This document shows, piece after piece, positions 45,626 through 54,900 of a DNA stretch of 64,000 nucleotides (positions are counted from its first letter, which is position 1; each line of letters begins with the position of its first letter). The position numbers and the translations under genes were made by a program. The notes below the pieces were generated by a model that was given only the letters and a program-made list of their open reading frames with translations, had not been told where the DNA came from and searched no databases. Source of the stretch: Roseivirga sp. Lineage in GTDB: Bacteria; Bacteroidota; Bacteroidia; Cytophagales; Cyclobacteriaceae. The DNA lies in contig JAAWWF010000005.1 in NCBI GenBank assembly GCA_021404565.1, forward strand, positions 337,663 to 401,662, given 5' to 3'.

Positions 45626-46282
45626 CTAACCGCCATGGTTGGTTTCTTTTATCAACTTACCCGCCTCATTCCAGGTTTTCCAGATGCCCGTGGGACGACC
45701 CTCTGTGAAATTTTTACTGCTTTTGAGCAGGCCGTTAGGGTGCCATTCTTTCCAGGTCCCGTGCAGATAACCGTTATGATAGGTGCCCTCTTCCTTTTTT
45801 TGTCCACTTTGGTGATAGGTCAGATAAGGTTCGTATTCTTTGATGAGTTTAAAGGGCTTGTCTGATTTCTCAAAGATCAGAATGTCCGGCTCTGCTACCT
45901 GAAAACCGTCATCGTCATAGCGTTGAATCTTCAGTCGTTCTTCCGTAATCTCGAAAATTTGAAAAGTAGTAATACCAATGATCACAACTTTATTGGTGAG
46001 AAACCTGTAGGAGCTTCGGTATTGATGCCCGAATCGCAGCTCCTGAAATTCTCCTTTTGAGGTGAAGAAAAAGGAAACCTCATCTTTCCTAGTATCGCTT
46101 AGCTCAGTTGTTTCCGGATCTTCTGTAGTAAGGTCAAGCAGCGGCTCGAATCCATGAGTGGTGTCCTCTATCGTTTCTATCAGGTCCCAGCGGCCTGTGA
46201 TCAGTTCTTTTGACTTATTTATTTGTCCACTTATGGTACCTGAGATCGTCAGCAGGAAGATGAGTGCCAAAAGTCTTTTCAT
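45626..46282 (-). CDS. Secreted protein with YwqK/MORN-type repeats
   Basis: 218 residues, signal peptide ending ISGQ. The first part (KELITGRWDLIETIEDTTHGFEPLLDL) looks like a lipocalin-like start. The C-terminal 60 residues hold three MORN-2 repeats (YHQSGQKKEEGTYHNGYLHGTWKEWHPNGLLKSSKNFTEGRPTGIWKTWNEAGKLIKE). Automatic annotation would call such proteins 'YwqK family antitoxin', but there is no toxin nearby and the signal peptide argues for an envelope role. Monocistronic. Confidence 0.78.
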   Translation of the reverse strand: MKRLLALIFLLTISGTISGQINKSKELITGRWDLIETIEDTTHGFEPLLDLTTEDPETTELSDTRKDEVSFFFTSKGEFQELRFGHQYRSSYRFLTNKVVIIGITTFQIFEITEERLKIQRYDDDGFQVAEPDILIFEKSDKPFKLIKEYEPYLTYHQSGQKKEEGTYHNGYLHGTWKEWHPNGLLKSSKNFTEGRPTGIWKTWNEAGKLIKETNHGG

Positions 46283-46346
46283 GAGAGGAAGCGTATTTTA
46301 TCAATCTAAATATTCATTTAAAATCCAACATTCCTAATTTCACAGA

Positions 46347-47615
46347 ATGGACTTTTCCTCTAAGCCGCTTGCCGAACGTATTCGCCCTCAAACGCTGGAT
46401 GACCTCATTGGTCAGGAGCATTTGGTGGGTAAGCAAGGCGTCCTGCGCAGGGCCATCGAATCGGGTAGTATTCCTTCCATGATATTATGGGGCCCTCCGG
46501 GGGTGGGGAAGACCACGATTGCGAACATTATTGCCAATGAGGTAAAGGCACCTTTCTTTAGCCTCAGTGCCGTAAGCTCAGGCGTGAAGGAGGTACGGGA
46601 AGTTATCCAGAGGGCTAAATTTCAGTCCAATACCATTTTGTTTATCGATGAGATTCATCGCTTCAGCAAATCTCAGCAGGATGCACTTTTGGGAGCAGTT
46701 GAAAAGGGAGATATCACACTCATCGGTGCTACCACAGAAAATCCATCTTTCGAGGTAAACTCAGCCCTTTTATCCCGATCGCAGGTATATACTTTGAAGG
46801 CTTTGTCCAAAGAAGACCTGACGCGTTTGGTGGAACTGGCACTTGAGAAAGACCTGATACTTCAGAAAAAGAAAGTAGTGCTGAAAGAAACCCAGGCCCT
46901 TTTCAGTATCTCTGGGGGAGATGCAAGGAAACTACTGAATTTGCTGGATTTGGTAGTAGAAAACCTGGGAGGAGATAAAGTAACCATTACAGATGATGTA
47001 GTACTCGACATTGCGCAGCAAAGGGTGGCCATTTATGACAAGTCCGGTGAGCAGCATTACGATATTATTTCTGCATTTATTAAGTCTATCAGGGGCAGCG
47101 ACCCGAACGCAGCGGTTTACTACCTTGCTCGGATGATTGAGGGGGGCGAGGATATCAAGTTCATCGCCCGTAGGCTGGTAATACTCGCTTCTGAAGATAT
47201 AGGCAATGCCAACCCCACTGCCCTGGTAATTGCTACCAATGCTTTTCAGGCGGTAAGTATGATCGGATACCCTGAGGGCCGCATTGTGCTTTCGCAGGCT
47301 GTTACTTATCTGGCCTCTTCACCCAAAAGCAATGCAGCTTATATGGCAATAAACCAAGCCCAAAGCCTGGTCAGAAAGACAGGAGATTTATCGGTCCCGC
47401 TTCCTATTCGCAATGCTCCCACCAAGCTTATGAAAGAAGAAGGCTATGGCAAGGGATATAAATACTCGCATGACTTTCCCGGCAACTTTGTCAATCAGGA
47501 ATTTATGCCAGAGGAAATCAAAGGCATGAAGCTTTATGATCCGGGTAGAAATGCCCGGGAAGACGATATGCGCAAGCGACTGAAAGCTATGTGGCGTGAT
47601 AAGTATGGGTACTGA
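46347..47615 (+). CDS. rarA: Replication-associated recombination protein A (MgsA/RarA)
   Basis: 422 residues. AAA+ clamp-loader-like ATPase: Walker A GPPGVGKTT (49-57), Walker B FIDEIHRF, sensor 1 GATTENPSFE, arginine-finger region ALLSRSQVY. The C-terminal tetramerisation domain starts near QQRVAIYDKSGEQHYDIISAFIKSIRGSDPNAAVYYLARMIEGGED. Acts at stalled replication forks. ATG start at 46347, followed by non-coding DNA and a convergent toxin-antitoxin pair. Confidence 0.96.
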   Translation: MDFSSKPLAERIRPQTLDDLIGQEHLVGKQGVLRRAIESGSIPSMILWGPPGVGKTTIANIIANEVKAPFFSLSAVSSGVKEVREVIQRAKFQSNTILFIDEIHRFSKSQQDALLGAVEKGDITLIGATTENPSFEVNSALLSRSQVYTLKALSKEDLTRLVELALEKDLILQKKKVVLKETQALFSISGGDARKLLNLLDLVVENLGGDKVTITDDVVLDIAQQRVAIYDKSGEQHYDIISAFIKSIRGSDPNAAVYYLARMIEGGEDIKFIARRLVILASEDIGNANPTALVIATNAFQAVSMIGYPEGRIVLSQAVTYLASSPKSNAAYMAINQAQSLVRKTGDLSVPLPIRNAPTKLMKEEGYGKGYKYSHDFPGNFVNQEFMPEEIKGMKLYDPGRNAREDDMRKRLKAMWRDKYGY

Positions 47616-47695
47616 TGAATGTCGAATTTTGAATAGTCGAGCATTTGCAGTAATTCACTTTGCCCTCCTCTTGAACAAAATAGTGGTTTTTGGAG

Positions 47696-47992
47696 CTATT
47701 TGAGTTTTAGCTTTTCTGGATTTTGTCTGCTATCCCAAAATGCCAGAATATGAAGTTCATCTTCAACCAATTCATAAAATATAAGGTAGTCCCTTACGAT
47801 CTTGATTCTGACATTATCAATATCCGTGGGCTTGCCAATTTTGGGGTATTCCCGGATCAGTCTGATTGCTTGTTTGATTAGCAAATTGAGTTTTTGGCTG
47901 TAGGTTTTTGACTTAGTTCTCCTGATCCAGTATTTAAGAACTTCTTTTCTCTCATTCTGAGCTCTGGGTGTCCAGGTTACTCGCTTAACCAT
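47696..47992 (-). CDS. ParE/RelE-family toxin
   Basis: 98 residues. VTWTPRAQNERKEVLKYWIRRTKSKTYSQKLNLLIKQAIRLIREYPKIGKPTDIDNVRIKIVRDYLIFYELVEDELHILAFWDSRQNPEKL: the ParE-like fold with a helical hairpin, the G-P turn and a C-terminal FWDSRQNP, in which the Arg is a typical conserved position. Its start overlaps the upstream antitoxin stop by 16 bp, so they are coupled. ParE toxins poison gyrase and RelE cleaves mRNA; which applies here is uncertain. Confidence 0.9.
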   Translation of the reverse strand: MVKRVTWTPRAQNERKEVLKYWIRRTKSKTYSQKLNLLIKQAIRLIREYPKIGKPTDIDNVRIKIVRDYLIFYELVEDELHILAFWDSRQNPEKLKLK

Positions 47993-48210
47993 TGATCTAT
48001 TTCATCATTAGCTGCCTCTTCAGATAGCCCTAACCCCTTATTTATTTGTGTACGACCTTCCCTGACAGCATGCTGCTGTTCTTCATTTGTTATGTAGATT
48101 TGGTCATCGAAATTGACAGCAAGTAGTCTGTAGATATCGTCAATAATAGATTGATCACGGATCTTTCCTATCTCATCAATTAGCTTTTGTCTTTGCTTTT
48201 CGTCAACCAT
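47977..48210 (-). CDS. Antitoxin partner of the ParE-type toxin
   Basis: 77 residues from ATG 48210; a GTG at 48213 directly before it is an alternative. The acidic, mainly helical protein (EKQRQKLIDEIGKIRDQSIIDDIYRLLAVNFDDQIYITNEEQQHAVREGRTQINKGLGLSEEAANDEIDQWLSE) is an uncharacterised antitoxin type common beside ParE toxins in Bacteroidetes. The C-terminal EEAANDEIDQWL probably wraps the toxin. First gene of the pair, so it is also the likely autorepressor. Confidence 0.83.
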   Translation of the reverse strand: MVDEKQRQKLIDEIGKIRDQSIIDDIYRLLAVNFDDQIYITNEEQQHAVREGRTQINKGLGLSEEAANDEIDQWLSE

Positions 48211-48381
48211 CACAGCCTCAATTTAATAAATCCAGCCCATTTATTTCAACACCTTTTGAATCACAAGCCTGTCACCAATTTGTAGCTAAACCAGGAAGGT
48301 TCCCTGGCGCTTCCTGCAATGTCAATAAGCCACAAGAATAAAAAGAGCGATGAATTTTTTAATCATCAGAATTAAGGGATG

Positions 48382-49143
48382 CTATTCCTTTCGGAAATAT
48401 GATTTCTCAGTGACCTTCCCTCTTTTCTGAGTCAGAATGAGTAGGTTACCCTCAAATTTGAGGGATTGTCCTGTTTTTGAACTGTCATTATAAGGTATCA
48501 TCCATAGCCATGGACTGTGTGGTTCAATATGCCAGATGCCTCGGGCTATTCTTTTACCGGTTGAGTCAAATTTTCGATACACCCTGTCCCAGCCAAAATA
48601 ATAGGTGAAGGGTACTATAGTTGAATCAGATACATTCTCAGCTTCATCGATCGATTCAAATTTATAAAAGGTCCAGCTTCCGGTAATCTTATCCCAGGGG
48701 GCCAGGGGTTTTTCATCTACAGGGCTCAGGGTAACTTTAACATTCATCCCGTCTTCGGTTCGCTTCCAGATCATTTTTTCTTCCTCAAAAGACAATTGAA
48801 AAGCTCCGTATTCATCAGCCTTGCCATTTTGATCATAGGTCAGGAACTCCTTGCTGGTAGCATTGAAAGTCCAGGTGCCCAGGCTGTTTTGAACCCCGCC
48901 ATTACCACCGGTTTGTGCTCCATTGGATTCAAACAGAAACCATTTGGCCGTTGGGGTCAGAAATTCATCTCCTACAGTTACTTTATCCACTTTCCAAAGA
49001 CCGGGAATCGCCAGTTTTTCCTGAGGGAACTCACCGGTTTTAAACCCTGCTATTTCAGAATGATCCTGTGCGGATAGTTCCAGTCCTTGTAGGAAGAAGA
49101 GTAGGAAGAAGAGTAGGAAGAGTAAAGGTCTTAGAGATGCCAT
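48382..49143 (-). CDS. Secreted protein with two lipocalin-like domains
   Basis: 253 residues. The signal peptide has an unusually Phe/Leu-rich core (LLFLLFFLLFFLQGLELSAQ) encoded by a 12-bp tandem repeat. Two similar beta-domains follow: LWKVDKVTVGDEFLTPTAKWFLFESNGAQTGG...LGTWTFNATSKEFLTYDQNG, and TGSWTFYKFESIDEAENVSDSTIVPFTYYFGWDRVYRKF...RGIWHIEPHSP. Each has the W...(D/E)...G.W signature of lipocalin-like domains. Function unknown. Upstream divergent neighbour is the M28 peptidase, 94 bp away. Confidence 0.68.
   Translation of the reverse strand: MASLRPLLFLLFFLLFFLQGLELSAQDHSEIAGFKTGEFPQEKLAIPGLWKVDKVTVGDEFLTPTAKWFLFESNGAQTGGNGGVQNSLGTWTFNATSKEFLTYDQNGKADEYGAFQLSFEEEKMIWKRTEDGMNVKVTLSPVDEKPLAPWDKITGSWTFYKFESIDEAENVSDSTIVPFTYYFGWDRVYRKFDSTGKRIARGIWHIEPHSPWLWMIPYNDSSKTGQSLKFEGNLLILTQKRGKVTEKSYFRKE
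49091..49122. repeat. 12-bp tandem repeat within a signal-peptide coding region
   Basis: AGGAAGAAGAGT occurs twice in tandem (49091-49102, 49103-49114), with a truncated third unit (AGGAAGAGT). In the minus-strand gene each unit encodes four residues of the hydrophobic core (LLFF-like). Because 12 is a multiple of three, copy changes keep the frame and only lengthen or shorten the signal core. Confidence 0.75.
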
Positions 49144-49237
49144 AGTAGCTGTAAAACTAATGATTTAGTTTTAATCCCGTTTATAGCCCTTTATTTTTTA
49201 TGTATTTTCACTGCTTATAATTAATCATCCAAACGCT

Positions 49238-50893
49238 ATGAAACAACTACAGTACCTGTTGACCGTGGGGCTGATCGCAACCATTTTCAGTTGCCAATCT
49301 GCTGGTGAATCTACCGCTGAGCAGCCGGTAATTATGGATACTCTTACCATAGACAGACACCTGAGTGTGCTGGCTTCTGATGATTTTATGGGCAGGAAGC
49401 CTTTTACTGAAGGGGAGGAGAAAACCATAAATTACCTGCAGTCTGAACTGAAGAGAATGGGGCTGGCTCCGGGAAATGGAGATAGCTATTTTCAGGAGGT
49501 ACCCCTGGTGGAAATTACCGGAACACAGTCACCTGAAATGACTGTACAAGGAAGAGGACTGAATGAGTCGTTCAAAACCCTGGAAGATGTGGTAGTCTAT
49601 ACAGAACTGGTAGAGGAAGAAGCCAGTATTGAAAACTCCGAACTGGTATATGCCGGCTATGGTATTGTGGCTCCTGAGTATGGATGGAATGACTATGAAG
49701 GACTGGACGTAAAAGGAAAAACCGTCATTGTATTGGTAAATGATCCCGGTTTTGGATCAGGAGACAGTACCTTGTTTAAAGGAGATCAGATGACCTATTA
49801 TGGGCGCTGGACCTATAAGTATGAAGAGGCCGCAAGACAAGGAGCGGCAGGAGTACTGATTGTACATGAAACCGTACCGGCCGGTTATCCCTGGTTGGTG
49901 GTACAGAGCTCCTGGACAGGCGCTAAGCTGAATCTGGATGACGAAAACCCTCCTTATAAATGTGCGATTCAGGGTTGGATCACTCGTAAAACGGCTACCA
50001 GAATTTTCGGGGCAGCGGGTATCGGAGACTATTCGGCCATGGCCAGAAGTAAAGATTTCAAACCGGTTGCCCTGGGAATGAGGGCTTCAGTATCGGTGAA
50101 GAACCAGATTAAGAAAGACATGTCGCGCAATGTAGTGGCCATGCTCAAGGGAAGTGAACGCCCTGACGAGTATATCATTTATTCTGCGCACTGGGACCAC
50201 CTGGGAGTTGGCGAGCCGGTGGATGGAGATTCAATCTACAATGGTGCTCATGACAATGCCAGTGGTATGGTAGGGATGCTCACCATTGCCGAGATCTTCG
50301 CCAAAATGGAGAAAAAGCCAGAGAGATCACTGATCTTCCTCTTCGTAACAGCAGAAGAACAAGGGCTATTGGGCTCTGCCTATTATGGGCAAAACCCTAT
50401 CTATCCACCAAACCAAACTGTGGCCAATATCAATATTGACGGCCTGCCGGCATATGGCGAAATGAAAGACCTGACCATTACAGGCTATGGTCAATCCGAA
50501 CTCGATGAATACGCAGAGGCTGAAGCCAAAAAACAAGACCGTTACGTCATTCCCGACCCGGACCCGGGAAAGGGATACTTCTTTCGCTCAGATCACTTCA
50601 ACTTTGCTAAAGTAGGCATACCGGCACTCTATGCATCCGGCTCTTTTGAGTCCAAAGAAAAGGGAGTGGAGTTCATTGAAGAAAAAACGCAGGAGTATCT
50701 GGCCGTTCGCTATCACAGACAAGCCGATAACTACATTCCTGAAGAGTGGGACCTGAAAGGAATCGCTCAGGATGCTTTGTTACTTTTTAATGTTGGCAAT
50801 CGTCTGGCCAATGAGACTTACTTTCCGCAATGGTCAGAGGGTTCAGAGTTTAAGGCTAAGCGAGACGCAGATATGAGTCTGCGTCAGAAGTAG
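49238..50893 (+). CDS. M28-family aminopeptidase lipoprotein with PA domain
   Basis: 551 residues; the lipobox IFSC lipidates Cys19 or so. A protease-associated (PA) domain lies at about 120-270 (ELVYAGYGIVAPEYGWNDYEGLDVKGKTVIVLVNDPGFG). The M28 catalytic domain follows, with zinc ligands H318 in SAHWDHLG, D339 in AHDNASGMVGM, a Glu pair in TAEEQGLLGS, Asp in NIDGLPAYG and His in FRSDHFNFAKVGIPALY. All five ligands are present. Releases N-terminal amino acids or dipeptides from peptides in the periplasm or at the surface. It is co-oriented with the ABC/M1-peptidase pair but separated by 107 bp. Confidence 0.92.
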   Translation: MKQLQYLLTVGLIATIFSCQSAGESTAEQPVIMDTLTIDRHLSVLASDDFMGRKPFTEGEEKTINYLQSELKRMGLAPGNGDSYFQEVPLVEITGTQSPEMTVQGRGLNESFKTLEDVVVYTELVEEEASIENSELVYAGYGIVAPEYGWNDYEGLDVKGKTVIVLVNDPGFGSGDSTLFKGDQMTYYGRWTYKYEEAARQGAAGVLIVHETVPAGYPWLVVQSSWTGAKLNLDDENPPYKCAIQGWITRKTATRIFGAAGIGDYSAMARSKDFKPVALGMRASVSVKNQIKKDMSRNVVAMLKGSERPDEYIIYSAHWDHLGVGEPVDGDSIYNGAHDNASGMVGMLTIAEIFAKMEKKPERSLIFLFVTAEEQGLLGSAYYGQNPIYPPNQTVANINIDGLPAYGEMKDLTITGYGQSELDEYAEAEAKKQDRYVIPDPDPGKGYFFRSDHFNFAKVGIPALYASGSFESKEKGVEFIEEKTQEYLAVRYHRQADNYIPEEWDLKGIAQDALLLFNVGNRLANETYFPQWSEGSEFKAKRDADMSLRQK

Positions 50894-51000
50894 CTGACTT
50901 TGCAAGCAGTAAGGCACGATTATCTTGGTTGATGACCGTTCTTGTTTTAAGCGAAGGCAGTCTCATGAAAACAGATTTAATTGATTAAAAAAACACACTT

Positions 51001-51885
51001 ATGGCTCAACTAAGAATTTCAAACCTATCGAAAACCTATCCCAATGGTGTCAAGGCACTGGACGATGTCTCCCTTGAAATTGGGAATGGTATGTTTGGAC
51101 TTCTGGGGCCAAACGGTGCCGGCAAGTCTTCCCTGATGCGAACCATCGCCACCCTGCAGGAGGCAGATTCAGGGTCGGTTTTCCTGAATAACCTTGATAT
51201 TATTAATAACCCGGTAGAACTCAGAAAAATACTCGGCTATCTGCCACAGGAGTTTGGTGTTTACCCTCGTATTACAGCAGCTCAGCTTTTAGACCATATG
51301 GCCATTCTGAAAGGTGTGACTAACGGACGTGAACGCAAAGAGCTTGTCAAATACCTGCTCAATAAGGTAAACCTGTACAGGCAGCGGGATAAAAGCGTGA
51401 AGAGTTTCTCAGGCGGTATGAAGCAGCGTGTGGGCATTGCGCAGGCATTGATAGGCAACCCTCAGCTGATCATTGTAGATGAGCCAACGGCAGGTCTTGA
51501 TCCTGGTGAAAGAAACCGTTTTCATAACCTTCTGGCCGAAGTAGGAGAGGAAGTTGTGGTAATCCTTTCAACGCATATCGTAGATGATGTGCAGGAGCTA
51601 TGTACTGATATGGCCATTATGAACCTTGGTAAAATTGTCTATAACGGCTCCCCTTTAACCGTACTTGACGACCTGGAGGGGCAGGTTTGGCGTAAGCAGA
51701 TTGAGCGATCCGAAATGGAGTCTTATAGCAATGATTTTATGGTCATCTCCAATAAGATGGTGGCAGGTAAGCCACAAATTCATGTATTGAGTGATGACAA
51801 CCCGGGAGATGGTTTTGAATCAGTCGCTCCAAGTCTCGAAGATGTCTTCTTCGCGAAAATCGGTCAATCTGAAGTACCAGCTTAA
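51001..51885 (+). CDS. ABC transporter ATPase
   Basis: 294 residues. Walker A GPNGAGKSS (36-44), Q-loop LPQEFGVYPR, signature FSGGMKQRVGIAQAL, Walker B LIIVDEPTAGLD, H-loop STHIVDD. The C-terminal 70 residues form a short accessory domain typical of the CcmA/NatA-like ATPases that serve large exporters or permease-peptidase fusions. Its permease partner is 15 bp downstream. Cytosolic, probably a homodimer driving the following polytopic permease. Confidence 0.95.
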   Translation: MAQLRISNLSKTYPNGVKALDDVSLEIGNGMFGLLGPNGAGKSSLMRTIATLQEADSGSVFLNNLDIINNPVELRKILGYLPQEFGVYPRITAAQLLDHMAILKGVTNGRERKELVKYLLNKVNLYRQRDKSVKSFSGGMKQRVGIAQALIGNPQLIIVDEPTAGLDPGERNRFHNLLAEVGEEVVVILSTHIVDDVQELCTDMAIMNLGKIVYNGSPLTVLDDLEGQVWRKQIERSEMESYSNDFMVISNKMVAGKPQIHVLSDDNPGDGFESVAPSLEDVFFAKIGQSEVPA

Positions 51886-51900
51886 TTTAAAATTGAAATC

Positions 51901-54900
51901 ATGTTTAAAACATTCTTTTTAAAAGAGCTGAGTACGGGGTTGAAGCGACCCATGGTCTATATCTTCTTTGTGGTAATGGCACTACTGGTCTTTTTTGCTG
52001 TGGTGAGTGAAAATGTACAGATAGGAGGTTCAATTGGTAATGTGCATAAAAATGCACCATATGTCATGACCACCTTTGTGTCGGTTCTTACGGTATTCGG
52101 GTTGCTTATCGCAGCAGCATTTTTCAACAATGCGGCACTGCGGGACTATAACTACAACTTTAACGAAATTCTATTCAGTACGCCCTTAAGTAAAAGTGGC
52201 TATTTTTTCGGGCGCTTCTGTGGTGCGCTTATTTTGGCCTGTATTCCACTCTTGGGAGTATTTTTTGGTATGGTAGTCGGAACCTTCATTGGAGTGCCGA
52301 TGGGCTGGATTGATGCAGACAAAGTTGGCCCTTTTTACATGGAGATGTTTGTCAATAACTTTCTCATCTTCATACTTCCTAATATGTTTTTGGCAGGTGC
52401 TATTACTTATGCGCTGGCCAACAAGTGGAAGAGTACTGTAATTTCCTTTGTAGGCATTATCGTGGTGATGGTAGGCTATATTATCTCCAGTACACTGCTT
52501 TCAGATATTGATAATGAGACCATTGCAGCCTTAACGGATCCCTTTGGTACGACAGCTTATTCGGTAGCTACCAAATATTTTACCCCGGTTGAAAAGAACA
52601 CCATCAGCCCTTCCTTTACTGGTATCTTAAGGCAGAACAGGCTCCTGTTTTCAGGTGTTTCTTTACTGGTGCTTCTGGCTTCATATTTCAGCTTTTCGTT
52701 CAGGGCGAAACTGGGAGGTAAGGGAAAGAAGGATAAATCGAAAGTAGCACCGGTATTAACACTTCCGAAACCTGTATTGCATCGGGTTTTTGACATGCGT
52801 ACATCATGGCTACAGTTTAAGAGCTTTTTCAGAATTGACTTTTTGAGCGTAGTAAAGAGTACTACCTTCAAGATTAAGTTCTTTTTGATGTTTCTTTTGA
52901 TCATCGCAAGTCTTTTAGGCGGGTTCGAGTACTTTGGGTTGCAGTCTTATCCCGTGACCTACAAGATGGTGGATATCATTAACGGTAATACGGCCATCTT
53001 CTCAGTCATAGTTCTGGTCTTCTTTAGCGGAGAACTGGTTTGGCGAGATCGGGAAAATAAGATTAACGAGGTAATAGATGCCTCCCCTTTTAGTTCTCTT
53101 CCGTCACTTATTGCCAAAGCACTTTCCCTGTTTATCGTTACCACTTTAATTTATGCATTTGGTGTGTTTGTCGGGGTCATTTATCAACTACTGGATGGCT
53201 ACTCAAATATTGAACTAGATGTGTACTTCGGATCTTTCTGGTATAGTTCCCTGGCACTCTACGCAGTGACCAGTACTTTCCTTATTTTCATTCAGGTAAT
53301 TATGAATAATAAGTACCTGGCCTATTTCGTGTCCATCCTCTATCTATTTCTGGCGGATCTGCTGCTGATTTTACTGGAGGTTAATTCCAATTTGCTAAGT
53401 CTGGGAGCAACTCCGACTATGATCTATTCAGATATGAATGGCTTCGGGCCGGCTGCTAAGGCTGTGGTTTGGTTTAATGCCCACTGGCTCCTGTTCGGTA
53501 CCTTGCTTCTCTTGGTAGCCGGTTTGTATGTAAAACGGGGGATTACCAGTGGTGCCAGAGAGCGAAGGCAAGTGGCCTTTAAGAACTTTACCAGAACCTA
53601 TGCAAGGGGATTCATGACCGTTTGTATGATATGGCTGGCTGTGGTAAGCTTTATAGTCTACAATGTTCACGTGCTCAATAAGGTGCCTTCAGGTGACAGC
53701 CAGGAAGAACAGGCCGCTGAGTACGAGAAGAAATACAAGAAGTACCAACACATTGCACAGCCTAAATTATTGGCGGCCAGCTATGAGATTGACATATTCC
53801 CTTATGATCGTGACGTAAAGGCCAAAATCGGTGCTTCCTTAATCAACCAGACTAACGAGGCCATTGACTCAGTTCACTTTATCATAAATGAGAATTGGGG
53901 GCATAAAATCGAAATCCCCGGATCTGAGTTGGTCTATAATGACGAAGAGATTGGTTACCAGATCTTCAGGTTGTCTGATGCGATGATGCCGGGAGATACC
54001 CTGGGGATAGAGGTAAGCGCTGAATATATCACCGAAGGCTTTGAAAACGAGGTGAGCAATAGTAGTGTCATCGCCAATGGTACTTTTCTGAACAACTTCG
54101 GTTTGATGCCAACCCTTGGTTATAGCACTAATTTTGAGCTGGGCGATAAGGATACACGTGCAGACTATGATCTGCCAGAGAAGGACCGTGTGCCCAAACT
54201 GTTGGCCGACTGTGGTCCGGAATGTGAAATTAACTACCTCTCTGACGGTAAATCTGACTGGATTAATGTGGAAACGGTGATATCGACAGCCGGAGATCAA
54301 CTGGCCATTGCTCCGGGCTCACTGGTTGAAGAATGGCAGAAAGACGGTCGTAATTACTATCGTTACAGGGTAGATCATCCCTCCCAAAATTTCTATTCCT
54401 TTATATCTGCTAGATATGAAGTAGCCACGCGCAAGTGGAATGGTATTGATATGGAGGTCTATTATGACCGCAAACATGATGTGAACATTGATAAAATGCT
54501 TGATGCGATAGAAAAATCCCTGAAATACTATACCGAGAATTTCGGTCCTTACTATCACAAGCAGGCGCGAATCATAGAGTTTCCTCGCTACGCTACTTTC
54601 GCCCAGGCATTTCCGGGTACCATGCCATATTCTGAAGGTTTCGGCTTTATCATCAACCTTGAAAACGAAGATGATAACAATGTGATTGATGCGGTGATTG
54701 CTCACGAAATGGGGCATCAGTGGTGGGCACATCAGGAAGTATCTGCCAATATGCAGGGAGGTACGATGCTCACAGAAAGCTTTTCTGAGTACTCTTCGCT
54801 GATGGTGATGAAACAGGAGACCGATCCTTTAAAGATGAAAGATTTTCTGAAGTACGATATGAACCGCTACCTAGCGGGTAGAAGTGGTGAAACGCTGAAG

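Noticed and set aside
45626..46282. YwqK-type antitoxin assignment for the MORN-repeat protein
   Set aside because: It has a signal peptide and no toxin partner, so the automatic antitoxin label is not supported.
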